A DNA stretch of 64,000 nt from Branchinecta lynchi (GCA_023053575.1 JAKZAP010000003.1:2642561-2706560); one strand, 5' to 3'. Positions 11,533 through 26,500 are shown, numbered from the stretch's first letter. Numbers and translations: made by a program. The notes: generated by a model not told the origin, from the sequence alone.

Positions 11533-14500
11533 ACACTAAACACAAAAAGCTTGCACAGATTCACTAATCACGATCATTCACACACTCAATCAACCTCACT
11601 CTTTTGGCGATTTATTCCACTTTTGCGGTGCGCCCAAAACCAACTTGGTGAACCAATCTGTCAACACTGCCCACGAACAAAAAATCAAACACGCACTTTC
11701 CAGGCTAAAAAAAAGCCTTTTCGGTGGGAAAAAAACACTCACACATTCAACACAAGTTAGCCAACACTTACAACACAACCCAAATGCGAAAAACTACCTC
11801 TGTCCTACACTAATTTAGTGCACAAACACAGGTAAATTATGACACGTGTATTGTACAGTGTTGCCACAACCTCCTCTGCCAGTGTTGCCACAACCACAAC
11901 CTCCAAGCTATGATTTTTGCTCCATTTTGCATCTGTCCTTATTTCAGTACCGAAGAATTTTAGAAATGAAGTAATGTCTCCAATCAACCCTTCTTCTGGA
12001 ATATTTTTTAACCAGTTAAGCCCATACGTATATCTAGAAGAAATTAGAATACGATCCGGCTAGCGCTGTATAAGATTTGAATGAATTGCGCTTTTTGTCT
12101 TGGAGTCTGCATGTGCAAACTTCCAAATATGAACATCCCTATTTTGAAAACGTCTCGCTCAGGAGAAGAATGCTTTCCATGGCCATGTCTGTAAATACAT
12201 TCTCCATGGTGTGTTCAAGTATGGTTTCATTGTTCAGGTGTGTTTTAACTCTTTGTCTCTAATCGTTCCATCTTATAATTTTCAAGATTTTGAACTTACA
12301 ATGTAGGCTAATCCTTATCCACCATACTTGACAGATTTTTGCGTTGGCCGCTTTTTGAGGTGGATCAAGCTCCCGCTTCACCTGAGGAGCTCATTGATTC
12401 GATAATCCAATTTTGCCAGTTTTTCCGTGTTCTTCAACAAAACCAAGGGAGTTGCAGGAGACTGGCCAAGGGGTTTCTCTGCTTTGAGAAATTTATTTAT
12501 CATTTTTCAGTTTTTATACCAAATTGGCAAGTAGAGGAGGAATTTACAGTAGCGGAAGTGTTCTATACGAATAGCTAGATTCTGCGAATTGGGCCTTAAG
12601 TGCGTTTTGATCTATATGACTCGCGGAAATCCGCCCACTCTCGTTCATTTCCTGAGGCTAAATGACGAAGTTTGTAACAAAAACACTCGTTCCTTCCAAA
12701 TCGAACTTTCCTTTTAACAATATCTCACCCTGGCAACAAGCACCCAATTATATTGAAACTAAAAACACAAAAGCCCTGCAACTTCTGTCCTAAACAATGT
12801 TGCCACCGGTCGTAAATTTCTACGATTTGTCATTTGTTTCCGACGTCTTAGACGAATCGACCTAGTAATCTTCAACTGGTGAGACCATATAAAAAGCAAA
12901 CGCATTACAATTCCAATTAAAACTCGGTTTACTTATCCATAAATATCTTTTACAAACAAAAAATAGTGCTGGACATGCCAACACAATTAAAAAGATCCAC
13001 TAGGGGACATATTTACAGTTGTAACCTATCATTTATATATACAATTCACGGTCTAAAATATAATTCATCGAAGCAGGAACTCGAATTAAAATGACAAGTC
13101 TTGAAAACAATTACAAAATAATTCGTCATAATTGTCATTACTATTATAATATTAAAAAAAAAATGATTGAAGGCATAGTAAGGTCCAAATAGCAAGGTTG
13201 CATATCGGTGATTATTCCTGTTCAAATTGGTGTTCGCCCGGGTTTGTCTCTCTACATCTTCAAATCGGCTATATCTTCGTGTCTCTATTTTTTATTCCCT
13301 ACTTACTTCTAAAAAGACCATGCCTTCAGCTACATCGCTTACGCGGGCGACTTACTCTTAGTCTTCTGAAGCCGCAGCTTACCAAAAATATCAGTAAGTT
13401 GTCATCTGAGCTTCTCAAAATTGGCCTCAAAGTTAACCTCTCAAAATGTGAATACCTGCATTTCGACCCTTCGTCAAATGGTTCAAATAAATCCAGTGTT
13501 TTGATCACTCTTGGTTCGTTCATCACCAGTTTGACAGACTCCTTACGACGGCTTGGCATAAAATTCAAATCTTCACTGTCGAAAACTTTCTTTTTGGTTG
13601 TTCAAAATGAGCTTGTAAACACATCTATCCGTTCGAAACCCACTGTTTCCTGGGCGAAGCTATGTGTCTCTTTTTAGCTGTGTTTCTTCTACGTTTATTT
13701 CTTTTCTTTACTTACTCCGCTTTTAAAATTTGCGGGTTATAAATAAATTACTTAATTTACTTGCTATACGTTTAAAAGGGTCTTTCCGTTAGAGTTGGTA
13801 AACGTCAGTTTCTTCGTTGTAAATAGTGCAATGGATGAAAATGACTGTCTCGATTGGGGGAACGAGATTACTTTTCCAGCACACGGCGTATTTAAAGATC
13901 CCGTCCAGATCGTCTGCCGAGGTTCCTCAGTCCATAATTTCAACCATATTCAAGATGGAATTCTTAAGCCATTTGGTCTTCTAATTAATTTTTGGGATCC
14001 CAAGACATAGGTGGATGGGTACTTACCAATTCGTAAAAGTTGTCCAACTGTCCGTCCGTCTGTAACCACGATAACTCTAGAAGGGAATGAAATATTTTGA
14101 TGAAAATTGATGTGAGGACTCTTTGAGTCAAGAGAAAGGTCGAGTTCGTAAATGGGCTCTGTAGCTCAACATTTAGGGGCGGGGGAGGCAGTTTATAATA
14201 AGGGTCGAACACATTCTTTTGAAAGCTAATAAGATAGTTGATTTAGGGGTAAAAAGACATGCTAAACAGGCTTATGAAAACCATTTTCTCGCCGGACAAG
14301 TAGTTCGTCCGGAATCTGGCCAAAACCGGAAAGTTTGTTAAATGTAAAAGTTTTATATAAAGCTGATTAGGTGTTCGATTTCGGGATAGGAAGACATGCT
14401 GAACATTTATATGAGAATAATTTTCTAGTGGGACAAGTGGTTCGCCTGGAATCCGATCGAAACCGGAAAAAAAAATTTAAAGTAAAAGTTTTATCTGAAG

Positions 14501-17500
14501 TTGATTAGATGTTCGATATAGGGGTAAGGTGATACGCTGAATTCGTTTTTGAGCTTTAGTTTTTGCCAGACAACTAGTTCGCTCGGAATCCGGTTGAAAC
14601 CAGAGATTTGGCAGAAGTAAAGCAGAAAGATCTGATCAAGTTCGTCAAAGCAGATATGACGTACAGCCTAGGAGTAAACACATGCTGAATCCATATCTGA
14701 ACTTGGTTTTCTCAGATGATTAGCCATTGGCCTTCTTCTGTTCTAAATCTCAATAGTAAAAATGTTCAAGGAGTCTGGCGAAGACCGGATATCTACAAGA
14801 CCGAATTGTCTGAATGTTTGAGTCCCATCGAAACCTTTGGTCTTGTTGTGGACGATACAGAAAAGATTTCCTCAGCTCATTGTTCACCGCCGTTGCTTTA
14901 CCTTATAGTCGTTTCGCTGGAGCAATCACGGAAATCTTTTGCACAACCCGTACCCATTCTTCCACAAGTTAATAATTTAAGACGTTATTTTTCGTAACTT
15001 AGTTGTTCGAACCTTGTGTATATTTTTCTACAGAATTTAAAGCTTCGTTGAATTAATCAGTTGATTAGGGAGGCTATACTTTCCATTGACGCTTTCAAAT
15101 CCAGGCTCGACAGCTACTATGGCCTAAGGGCATTTAGACCAGAAATGTTTAGAAGAGAAATTTAGTTTATAATTTGTTGTTCATTTTTGTAGAGGCCATG
15201 TGCCTTATTTTTGCATTATATTATATTATTATTATTAAAAAATTTACTTCTCAGTTTTGAGGGAAATAAATAAATAAATAAGATTGTGAAACTGAAAAAG
15301 CTAGAATTATCGATAATACTTGGTAAAAAGGATCGAGTTTCGTAGACGCTAGGCTGTCATGTGTTTTGCAATCAAATCACAGAGGTCGTTCAGAGAGAAG
15401 TAGCAACACTGGTTCTAAATCAAAACTAATGTAAATTAACACTCCAAAGTTTTGTAGGGCGTTACTGGGAAGCAGTGGAAAGGCTTCAGATCAATCAGCT
15501 CTACTGTGCTCCTACGGCTCTGAGACTTCTACTCAAGCATGGAAATAAGTGGGTAAAGAAGTATGATCGGTCGAGTCTGCGGACACTTGGATCAGTGGGC
15601 GAACCGATCAACCATGAAGCGTGGGACTGGTTTCACAGAGTTGTGGGAGAAGAAAGGTGCGATTTAGTCGACACCTGGTGGCAAACAGGTAAGTCCAAAA
15701 ACAAAAACAAAACTAGACCTACGTTGCCTGGGCAACGTGATGTTTTGCAGCAATTTTTGTTCGGCTTCCCCGACTAAAGTATTGCGGAGCAACACTTTGG
15801 TTCGCTAACGGTTAAATGCTGCATTTTTCAATCCATCGAGGTTTTCAAAATGGTATGTTCCAATCCATGAAAAATATTTGTCTGAAACTGATGACGCAAT
15901 CTGTAATCACATGGTTATCCCTCAGCGTTGAACAAAAAAAAACCCAGTATATCGGAAGTAGGGACTAAATTGACTTTGCAGTCATTTGAACTTCATCCTT
16001 TTCAATCGTAGACATCGTGACTTGTGTAAACTTGGAATATTATCTTATATAATCTAGTTGGCATTACAAAGCTATCCATGGCTTTTTATTTCAAAATACC
16101 AAAATACCTCTACTAATTATTGCGAAACATATCGTTGTTTTATATTATCATTTGTATCCTCTGCGTTAACACTTAATTCTAGGTTACAGTGACAGACCAT
16201 CACCATAGACCAGTCTAGCATCTCATGAAAATGTCAATGCTTTAGGAACTGCTTCTTAAACGACGACATGAACCAAACTTTTCTTATCATCAAAAACACC
16301 GGAAACAAAATAGGTACACATACTAGGAAGAGTTGGAAGCCCCTCATCGCCGAAGATGATTATGGGCCAGTCGCTGACTGTTAGTTACAAGTCCCTGAAT
16401 TGTCTCACAGTTGGGTTCCGCCTATTCTTTGTTTGAGTGTGTACCCTACCACTACAGTTGTCAACCCCTGAAAGACTTAATTATAAGTTACCGTGATAGA
16501 CCATAGAGACTCATTTTCTTACACTCAGATTTAAAGAGATAAAAAAAAATTGCACGAAATTGTACTAGTTTCTAGCCCCTTATGTACCCCTTCTAGAAAC
16601 CGATTCCTACTTACAAGTCCATCTCCCCGTGACAGACATTAGTACCAAATTGTGTTCAGTTCAAATACACCAGAAACAAACAATAGGATTAATAGGTACA
16701 ACAAAAAGTTGCAAGCCCCTCATCGCTGAAAACGAGTATGGTCTAACAGTCGATTTTTAATTAAAAGTAAAAAAAAAAACAGAATATCGGAGGTAGGGAC
16801 TAAATTGACTTTGCAGACAGTTGAACTTTATTCTTTTCAATCGTAGACATCGTGACCAGTGAAAACTTGGAACATTATCTTATATAATCTAGTTGGTATT
16901 ATAAAGCTATCCGAAACTTTTCAGGGTCAAAATACCATAGATGCCACTCTGCTAATTATTTCGAAACTGTGTTGTTGTTTTACATTACCATTTGTGTCCG
17001 TTGGGATAAAACGGTCGGAAACCCCTCACCGCCGAAGATAAGTATGGTATAACACCCGATTTTTACTTATAAGAGTTACAAGTCCCTGACATGTCTCACA
17101 ATTCGGTTCCGCCTATTCTTTGATTTTGTACCCTACCACTAAAGTGATCAACCCCTCAAAGACTTAACTCCATGTTACAGGGATAGACCAAGGAGACTAA
17201 TTTCATTACCCTCAGATTTATAGAGATCAAGAAAATGTGCACCAATTTCCACAAGTTTGTAGCCCCTCATGAACCCCTTCTAGCAACCGATTCTTACTTA
17301 GAAGTCCATCTCCCCGTGACAGACATGGTACAAAATTGTCCTCAAACACCGGAAAGAAATAATAGGATTAATAGGTACACCAACTACCAACGTTGGTAGC
17401 CCCTCATCGCCAAAGATGATTATGGTCTAACAGCCGACTGTTGTTTACAAGTAGCCTACCTACATGTCTCACGATTGGGATCGGCCTATTTTTGGTTTCA

Positions 17501-20500
17501 GTGTGTACCTCACTACTGAAGTTGTCGATCCCTCGAGATTTTCAAACTGTTCAAAACTTCAAAACTCACGAAGGATTTTGTTTACCAAAAAACAAATGGC
17601 ATATACTTTGACCAGCTCATCGAGACCTACCGAGTGCCTTCGAAAAAAAATCATATCTGTATTACTTTTTTGCCGTAGGCCAACTTTCCAATTTCACCAC
17701 TTAGAAAGGACCAAAGTATAAGCTCTAATTTCTTTAGCAGTGAGAGAACTTTTAAAGTTTAGGAGGCCCATGATCATTTATCTTACTAACTCCCAATTGT
17801 AAGAAATGGAATGATAAACTCAGCTGAAATCACGAACGGAAACGGGTAGAAACAATAGATGGCAGCACTTTCGGACCCGTGGGAACTTACACTTTTTGAT
17901 TCAGTAAATTTTTGAATTTATCACTCAAGGTAGATATATTGGCTGCGGGGACAAGGAACTGTCGTACATATTTCGCACTTCTAGATTTTAGTCCATCTTC
18001 AGTTAATTGGTGCCTGTCTGCTTGCCTGCTAGAACGGAGCTTTCCACTCGAAAGTAGAAACATGGTTTGATGAAACAAAAGCTTGGCTGCATAGCTTTAG
18101 ATAGTCCTCTCTGACATAGGCTATACAACTCCACTTTAGTTCACACACTGTAGGCTCTGGCTCAATTACAAGCAAAAACCATCCTTTTTGGCCCCAGTCA
18201 AGAGTTCTACGGAGCTTTCCAAAATGTAATGTCATATTCATCAATCCGGCCTAAGGTCTACACTTCTAAGAATAAGCGCAAATCGAAAAAAAAAATAAAA
18301 AAATAGACAAAACCAAAGTGTTGCGCTCGTAACACAACTACACCCTTTAAGGAACCGTCATATCTATATTACTGATTCACCCTAATTCATCATCGTTCCA
18401 TCCATTCGTATTTCTGAAATTCCAATCCTCGTAAGAAATAGAGTATAGCACAAGAATTATGTTTTTGCAGATACCATGGTATCTGATACCAAGGTCTAAA
18501 GTCGTTTATGCAGTTATCGTGGTATCTGAAAATAAGCTTATTTAAATTACCACCGTCACAGAAGCCTGGCTATGATGGCACTTGCCCTTCAGCCAAGTGC
18601 CATATACCAATCGCTATTCACTCGGTCGGTCCCACGATTGCGAGTTAAGGTACTTCCAGATGTTCTAGGACGATGAAACTTGGCAGACATAATCAGGGAC
18701 CCGACCAGATTAACTTGGAAATAGTCACTTGCCTGATTCGACCATCGCGGGGGGGGGGGGGGGGATCCAGAATTTAGTGGCATGCATAACTTTCGAACGG
18801 GTTATCGGATCTTCATGAAACTTGATATCTGGAAAGACCTCGTGTCTCAGATGTCCCCGGCGGCCGGGCAGCGTGGCCTTGGTTACTTAGGCTTACTTAA
18901 TAAACTTAGTTGGTCATAACACTTTATTTCTAAGTGAAAAGGTGTTATTCATGAAAGTGTTATACGTTATCTGTTATGAAACTTCTGACAGTGCAGCTAT
19001 TCTCTATGGAATTGAGGGTAAAGTATTATGACCAATTAAGTTTACACTATTTCTTGCCTAGATCTCCAACAACACCTTCAATTGGTAAAAAAAAATACTA
19101 ACGGGAACGAAAGAAACATAACAGATAACATCCCAAAGTGTTATCGGTTGAAACCGCGCATCCTTCTGTTGTCGTTATGTAACTTCTGACAGTGTAGTAC
19201 TTTTACCTATTGAAGGTGTTGTTGGAGATCTAGGCAGGAAATAGTATAAACTTAATTGGTCATAACACTTTATTTCTAAGTGAAAAGGTGTTATTCTTGA
19301 AAGTGTTATGCGTAATCTGTTATGAAACTTCTGACAGTGTAGTGGAGTAAATAAAGTAAAATAAAATACCAAAACCAACTATGCAAACATTTGGGAGTAA
19401 GGCGTGGAGTGGCGAAAAAAAACTATCACGACAGCTTCCTGCGTCTGTGCAGTATTAGTAATTTCTCCAGATTATCTTGGAAACTGAACTTCCAAACTCT
19501 ATTCTCGTTCCGATGTCCAGGTGGAGATAATCGACAGTATCCTTCTTCCTAAAGAGAGGACATACAGAAACATTGGAAATGAACGGTCGCAAAAAAAATG
19601 AGGAGAATCGAGCAAGAGCGCGTCCATTATTTTTCACCCACTAACTCCAGTCTGTCACTCCATTACAATTACGGGGAGTTTATCTTCCGCGAGACGGATA
19701 TCGTGCCCCAGGTAGCGCCATGTTCGTGGCGCGAGATAGGTATAGTAGGTGAAGACGAGATAGCTTTTATTTTTGTAGGTTTTATTAGATCGACTATGAA
19801 AGATGAGTTTGTCGACATGACTAATTGTTACTGCATGTTAAAGTTGTTTGACGTACCCCCTATTTGGCGCGTCTGCGACAAGTACCCCCTATTTTCGAGT
19901 CTGCGATTGGGTAGTAATATATTCCGACCCAAGACCAACTCGGCCGAGGTGGTTTAGTATACGGGAGAAGGAAGCCCGTGAGAACCCCTTCCTTGCTTCA
20001 ATTTTGGGTATGGGTATGGCGATAAGGTACGGTAGGAAGGTTTTGGATGCCGGAAGGACGGTGTTTAGTAGTGGGAGAGAGTGGAAGGAAGGGGTTCTCA
20101 CAGGCTTTCTTCTCCCCATATACTAAACCACCTCGGCCGGGTTGGTCTCGTGTCGGAATATATTACTACTCTGACCCGAGAGCTACCCGGACGAGGTCCA
20201 TTCGATTCTTGCGATGGATGGAAGAAGGAAGCCCGTGAGAACCCCTCCCTATATACTAAATCACCTCGGCCGGGTTGGTCTCGTGTCGGAATATATTACT
20301 ACTCTGACCCGAGAGCTACCCGGACGAGGTCCATTCGATTCTTGCGATGCATGGAAGAAGTAGAAGTAGGAAGATTGGCCAGCAAAGCTCGCCAGGTTTA
20401 AAAATAAAAATAAAAAAAATGTATATATACGGTATACAGATATTTTTTAAATATAAATTATATTCTTTTCTCTTACTTCACTGATATTCTAAAATTTATT

Positions 20501-23500
20501 TGGAATATAAATATAATTTATATTTAATATATATATATAATCTTTTTTCTTTTTTTTTAAACTGGCGAGCTTTGTTGGCCAATCTTCCTACTTCCACTTC
20601 TTCCATGCATCGCAAGAATCGAATGGACCTCCTCCGGGTTGCTCTCGGGTCAGAGTAGTAATATATTCAGACCCGAGACCAACCCGGCCGAGGTGGTTTA
20701 GTATATGGGGAGAAGGAAGCCCGTGGGTACCCCTTCCTTCCACTCTCTCCCACTATTCATCACATACCTTCCGGCATCCAAAACCTTCCTACCTTACCTT
20801 ATCGCCATACCCATACCCAAGGCCCAATCTTCCTACTTCCACTTCTTCCATGCTTCTCAAGAATCGAATGGACCTCTTCCGGGTAGTTCTCGGACCAGAA
20901 TGCATAATAATTCCGGGAGTTCTTTTCATTATCCATCCTCGCTTCAGCATCGTTATCCCATAAATGTTCATTCCTGGTCTTACTCGGCTGTTCTTCCAGA
21001 AACCGGCGGCGTCTGTATGTCACCTCGCCCGTCCTCACCTGGCGCGCCAATCAAGCCTGCCATGTGCATGCGACCCATGCTCGGCATTGAACCGGTTCTT
21101 CTTGACGCAAGTGGACTTCCAACAAAAGCACAAGAACCGGGGGCGCTCTGCATCAAAACCCCGTGGCCCGGCATGGCTCGAACCATCTACGGTGACCACA
21201 AGAGATTCAGGGATACATATTTCTCACCTTTTCCGGGATACTACTTCACCGGAGACGGAGCTGGAAGGTATTTGTAGTACTTTCCAAAATATTCTCGCCG
21301 TTCCCGAGGACTCCCCTTGAGGAGTCCCCGCGCTTTGTATAGGCGTATTCTCGCCATTCCCCGAGGACTCCTCGGGGAATCGAAGGGGACGGCGAGAATA
21401 GAGGGAGTCACTCCAAGCGGACTCCGCGTACAAAAACAACGAGAACAGGGGGGATGGTTCTACAGTGGATTTGGTTCGAAAACAAAAATATACAGTTGAT
21501 GAAATTAGTCTGGATACACTTTATTTTTGGTTTTGGTCCTTGTGACTGTTTTTTATTAATTCTACATTGCACCAACACCAGCAAAAATTGATTCCCCTCC
21601 GAGTATGAAAGGGAGTCCTTTCCGATGATGGTGATGATAATCGGAACACTCCCCGTCAGTGGGGACTAGCGAGAATACGGGGAGTGAGTCCCCGGAACAA
21701 ACAAAAACGCGGAGACTCCTCATGTGGAGTCCTCGGGGAACGACGAGATTACGCCTTATGTCCCAGGGACTCGTATTCTCGCAAGTCCCCACGGACGGGG
21801 AATACTCCGATTATGCTGTTGGTACAATGATTTTGGTGCAACGTAAAGTTAATTAAAAAGAACCAGAATAAACGAAACCAAACATAAAGTGGATCCTGAC
21901 GAATTTTGTCAAGTGTATATTTTTGTTTGAACAAAATCCATTTTAGAAGCATTCCCTGTGTTCTCGTTGTTTTCCGTAGACGGAGTCCGCGTGGAGTGAC
22001 TCCCTCTATTCTCGCCGTTCCCTTCGATTCCCCGAGGAGTCCACGGGGAACGTCGAGAATGCGCCTCAAGTAAAAAGAACCTTAAAATTTAAATGATGCT
22101 TGTAAAACTATACTTTTCGAGGCGGTTCAGGCTCCCGCTTATCGAAATCTATCCATGTTTCTCATCAAAACTGAGGAGAGAAAGCGAAGCTTGACTGGTT
22201 TGTAATCTTTGAGAAACTTGGTAGAGCTTTAAGTAGTGACGTATGTTAAAAAATATTAGAACAGAAACCGTGTCTATCGTGAATTGAGTTTCATCCGCTT
22301 TTTATCTGTTCAGCCATCGACAGTACGCTAATTGCTTTCAACAAGAAGATCTAGTATTTTTTTTCTCTATTATTCATCCGATTAAGGTCAATAACAATAA
22401 TTGTATTCAAAGCCAAAGGCCGTATACAAGAAAGTATATATAACAACAAAACAAAATAACTTTACATGAACTAAACTTGCCATTCCGAAATTTCGCCACA
22501 CCATCAACAAATCTGCAAATTTTACATATAACGCTTGGCGTCGTGCTCTTTAAGATGTCAGGAAGTAACATAACCTCACCTCCCAATAATTCCCTTCTTA
22601 ACCCAGAAAGCTCTGGACACCGGCACAGAACATGGACCAAATCATCCAACTCCTTTGCCACATAGAGGGCAAGCACACCCGGATGGCTGTGTCATCATCT
22701 TTTCTCTTCAAAAAATAACTATTTCTATGCACTGATAGACAGTTGGCCCGCAACATATGAAACATTCAAAATATTCGAAAGGGTTACTTGTTACATACTG
22801 AAATTCAAAGTTCACTGATGAATTATTATGTGCACGGAAGGAATTTAAAAACTCGGTGTCTTGAGACTGGATACAAGGTGGTGAGCTTAAAAGGGTTAGA
22901 TACTTCTAACCAGGCCCGTATCCAGGAATTTATTTCGGGGGGGGGGGGCCTTTCAGGTCGGGGGGTTGCCTGCGGGTTGGACAAAAAGGTACAAAAAAGA
23001 CAAAGATTAGAGGGAAAAGCCTATAAAAATGAGCATTTTTGTATGTTTCGGGGAGTGGGGTTAGACCCCATACCCCCCCTCCCCCCCCGAATACGGCCTT
23101 GCTTCCAACTATGAATGAATGAACTGATGTATTATATGCAGCCTAATTATAAGGCATTTGCACAGTATATACAGAAAAACAAGTAAATAAACACTTAAAC
23201 AAGAAATACAGAGCGGTATTATCACAGGATGTAAAATAACAGCAAAAGATCGATAAACACAAACAACCAATCAGGAATTAGGACATTAGTTGCGTTTTTG
23301 CTGGTATCTGTTACCACAGTAACTGGATCTGCAATTAGTCGTTTTTGTAGTTATCGTGGTATCTGATACACGCTGCTCTGCAAAAACGACTATTGCCGAA
23401 ATTGCACTTTTCGAAGTCATCCCAAAAGGAAAACAGATTTCCAGTTACATCACTAAGTGCTAAACTTCTTTCTCACCAATCTGACAAAATTTGATGAGTG

Positions 23501-26500
23501 ATATGACTTTTCAGATACCACGACCAGTTACCACGGTCGGACCGTAGTATCTGAATATCTGATACCACGATAACTGGCCACATACCACGATAACTGCAAA
23601 AACGACTTTAGACCGTGGTATGATACATGGTATCTGCAAAAACGCAACTAATAAATTTACTGCATTAGCTGGCGCAATGCGAAATGGGCAGGAAGGCGGT
23701 TGGATGATGGCAGATGATGCTCACCTATTTCTCTCAGTTCGACAGTTCGGTCCAAGACACGAAACTTCTCCATATGATTCGGTAGAAGGAGGAAGGTACA
23801 GTTGAAAACGTAGATATTTGAATCTAATCAGTCTGAAGAAAGTTGACGTATATGCACTTTTATCAGAATTTACGAAACTTTGGTGGCAGGAAAAAGTTAT
23901 ATTACGAAACGCCGAGAACGATTGGTTTAGACCAGGAACAATATTTTCAAGCCATTTAAAGAATAAGGTGTAATACGGCGTCTACAGTTATAGCTTTTCC
24001 CCAAGACGCGCTAGTATAGTAGCTGCTGAAGCAGAATAGACGTTGGTTCTATTTTGTCTTATATAGCTGCCAATCGGATCGCTTGGTTGGGTTCTTCACA
24101 AGCCGATGAAATAAAGGAACGTTGCCAGGGTTGCGATGAGTAGCAGACAATTTCTAGTCTACTCTGCTGAAAGTTATCCTAATAATATTTCAAAATTCTG
24201 CCAAAGCCTCGTAGCTCATGTATCCGTTCTATCCATTGTTTGTATTATTATATAGATGAACAATGCTCTCCATTCTATTATCCCTCCAGAACAAAAGTTC
24301 ATCCTGCCTGAGTTCTTTTCCATAAGACTGGATGTCGCCTCTGATCTTCATGCTATAAGTTCAGCTCTGACGTCCAGATGGGAAAGATATGCTATGGAAC
24401 TTCAATAAAGCTTTTTTCCACAGCTTCGTTTAAGTGGAGGGATACCTATGACATCGCAAAAGTTGTCCGTCTGTCAGCACGATAAATCTCGAACGGAATG
24501 AGATATGTTGATGGAAGTTGGTGTGCGGATTCTTTTGTGCAAGGGAAAGGTCGAGTTTGTAGATGGGCTCTATAGCCCTACAATTAGGGGTGGGGGTTCA
24601 AATTAAGGGGCATATAAAATATTTTTAAACGGCTATTGAGACAGTCGATTAAGGGGTAAGAAGACATGCTAAACGCGATTATGAAAACCACTTTCCCGCC
24701 GTACAAGTAGTTCGCCCGGATTCTTGCCAAAACTGGAAAGTCCAAAAAAAAGTAAAAGTTTTATTTGAAGTTGAGTATATGTTCGATTAAGGGGTAAGAA
24801 GGCATGCTGAACACTTATGTGAAAATCATTCTCTACCCGGACAAGTAGTTCGCCCGGAATCCAGCCAAAACCGAATTTTTTTTTATCAAAAGTTTTATTT
24901 CAAGTTGATTAGATGTCTGATTTACGGGTAAGAAGAGATACTGTATTCGTTATATGACAATCATTTTGTACCAGGCAATATACTTAGCCTGGAATCTGGT
25001 TGAAACCGGATTTTTTTTCTAACTTTCATTAAAGTTTATTAGATCTTCGATATTGGGGTAAGGTGATACGCTGAATTCTTTTTTGAGCTTTATTTGTTTG
25101 CCGGATAAGCAGTTCACCCGGAAACCGGAAATTTTGCAGAAGTAGGACAGGAAGTTTCCATCAGTTTCTTCAAAATAGTACGACTTTAACACACATGCTG
25201 AATCCATATCTGTACTAGGTTTTCTCAAATTATTAGCGATTTGCCCTCGATCTTTTTCTAAATTTTGATAGTAAAATGTTCAAGGAGTCTGGCTAAGATA
25301 AGACCCAATTGTCTGTATCAAATATTACATTTTTGGGATCCCATCGAAACCTTTGGTCTTATTCCAACTTGAGCGGATCGGAGCCTGTAGAGGATCCTTG
25401 CCAAGAAGGGCCAAAATATAGCTCGAAAAATTCAGCTAACTGTCAAATCCAGCTCTGCATTCGTTAATTTTTAGTAATTAATTTTACACATAATGATCAT
25501 CAAATTTGTTGTATCTCTTGTTAAAATAGTACTTTTTTTTATGAAAAGAACACTTTTCGATCTAGCAGCACGAACATTTTTACCGGTATGCTAACCCTGG
25601 ACATCGCATGTTTAAAGTTTAACTGAAAAGGGCTGAGATATGACAATCTAGTTATACATCACTTATTCACTTAGAGAGATTCCAGGACCCGATGAAAATG
25701 CGTTACTTTGTTGCTCCGCTACTCACAAATAATGGATTCTTATATAGTGGAATTTCCCTTTCGGATTTGCGGTACCTGTATGCGCTTGTTGCTGTGTTGT
25801 ATGCTTGATGGAAACGATTTACGAAAAATAAGTTTCACGCAGTTAGCTACCTTCCCCGAGCTGATCACTGGCCACTGAAAAGCAGCGTTCGTTTTGAGAT
25901 TTAAATTTTCCGCGTCATAGTAGAATTTTGCGTTGTGAGGACGGCCGTAGATATTCTGAACATCATACTAGAGCAAACGTGAAAAATAATAAAAATTAAA
26001 AAAACACAAACCAAATAATGCAGTGTGTTCCGTTACATGATACAAAAATAAGTTTGCCTTTCAGTTAAACTTTAAAAACCTGAAAATCGAACAAGGATGC
26101 GCTTAAGATGTAAACACAACCTATAGCGCCACCCAGCTTATTATACATATTTGAACAATGCTTATAAGTCATCAATAATCATCTAGATGTTCTTGTGATT
26201 GCTCCGTTTTTTGCGGACCAATTTTTCAACGTCAAAGTACATTTTCCCTCTCCCTTGCTTCCCTTATCTCGTCCCTGGTGTTTACGACTTGTCAGTCCGC
26301 ACCTATCAGGCAGTCGGCGGTGTCATTAATAATGATATCCTTTCCAGGGATTCCGATGGGTATTACCACATTACTGGTCGACTAGATGATGTCATCAACG
26401 TTACTGGACATCGCCTAGGGACTGCAGAAGTGGAAGACGCGCTGGTATGTGTAGCTAAATTTTATTATGTGTCATGTTTGGTTCATCGTCTAGCCAATCT

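Larger units (their letters stand above)
6046..11901 (-). mobile_element. Full-length non-LTR retrotransposon (L1/Tx1-like), antisense in ACSS1 intron 2
   Basis: The element is 5.86 kb on the minus strand. In its own direction it has a roughly 400-bp 5' UTR (11901-11498), ORF1 (11497-10352), ORF2 (10355-6951), a 3' UTR of about 0.86 kb (6950-6088) and a 41-nt poly(A) tail (T run at 6047-6087). Both ORFs are open and complete, and the flanking direct repeats are almost identical, so insertion was recent. The two-ORF plan with an RRM/CCHC ORF1 and APE-RT ORF2 places it in the L1/Tx1 group by architecture. Lying antisense in the intron limits interference with host splicing and polyadenylation. 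Confidence 0.92.

Noticed and set aside
20705..20999. Open frame running into exon 4 from upstream, suggesting a longer exon
   Set aside because: The added part derives from the palindrome arm and does not resemble the enzyme; the acceptor at 20999 restores the conserved WWQTETGG exactly.
21317..22069. Several overlapping open frames on both strands
   Set aside because: Produced by the GC-rich fold-back element; mirrored frames occur on the two arms.
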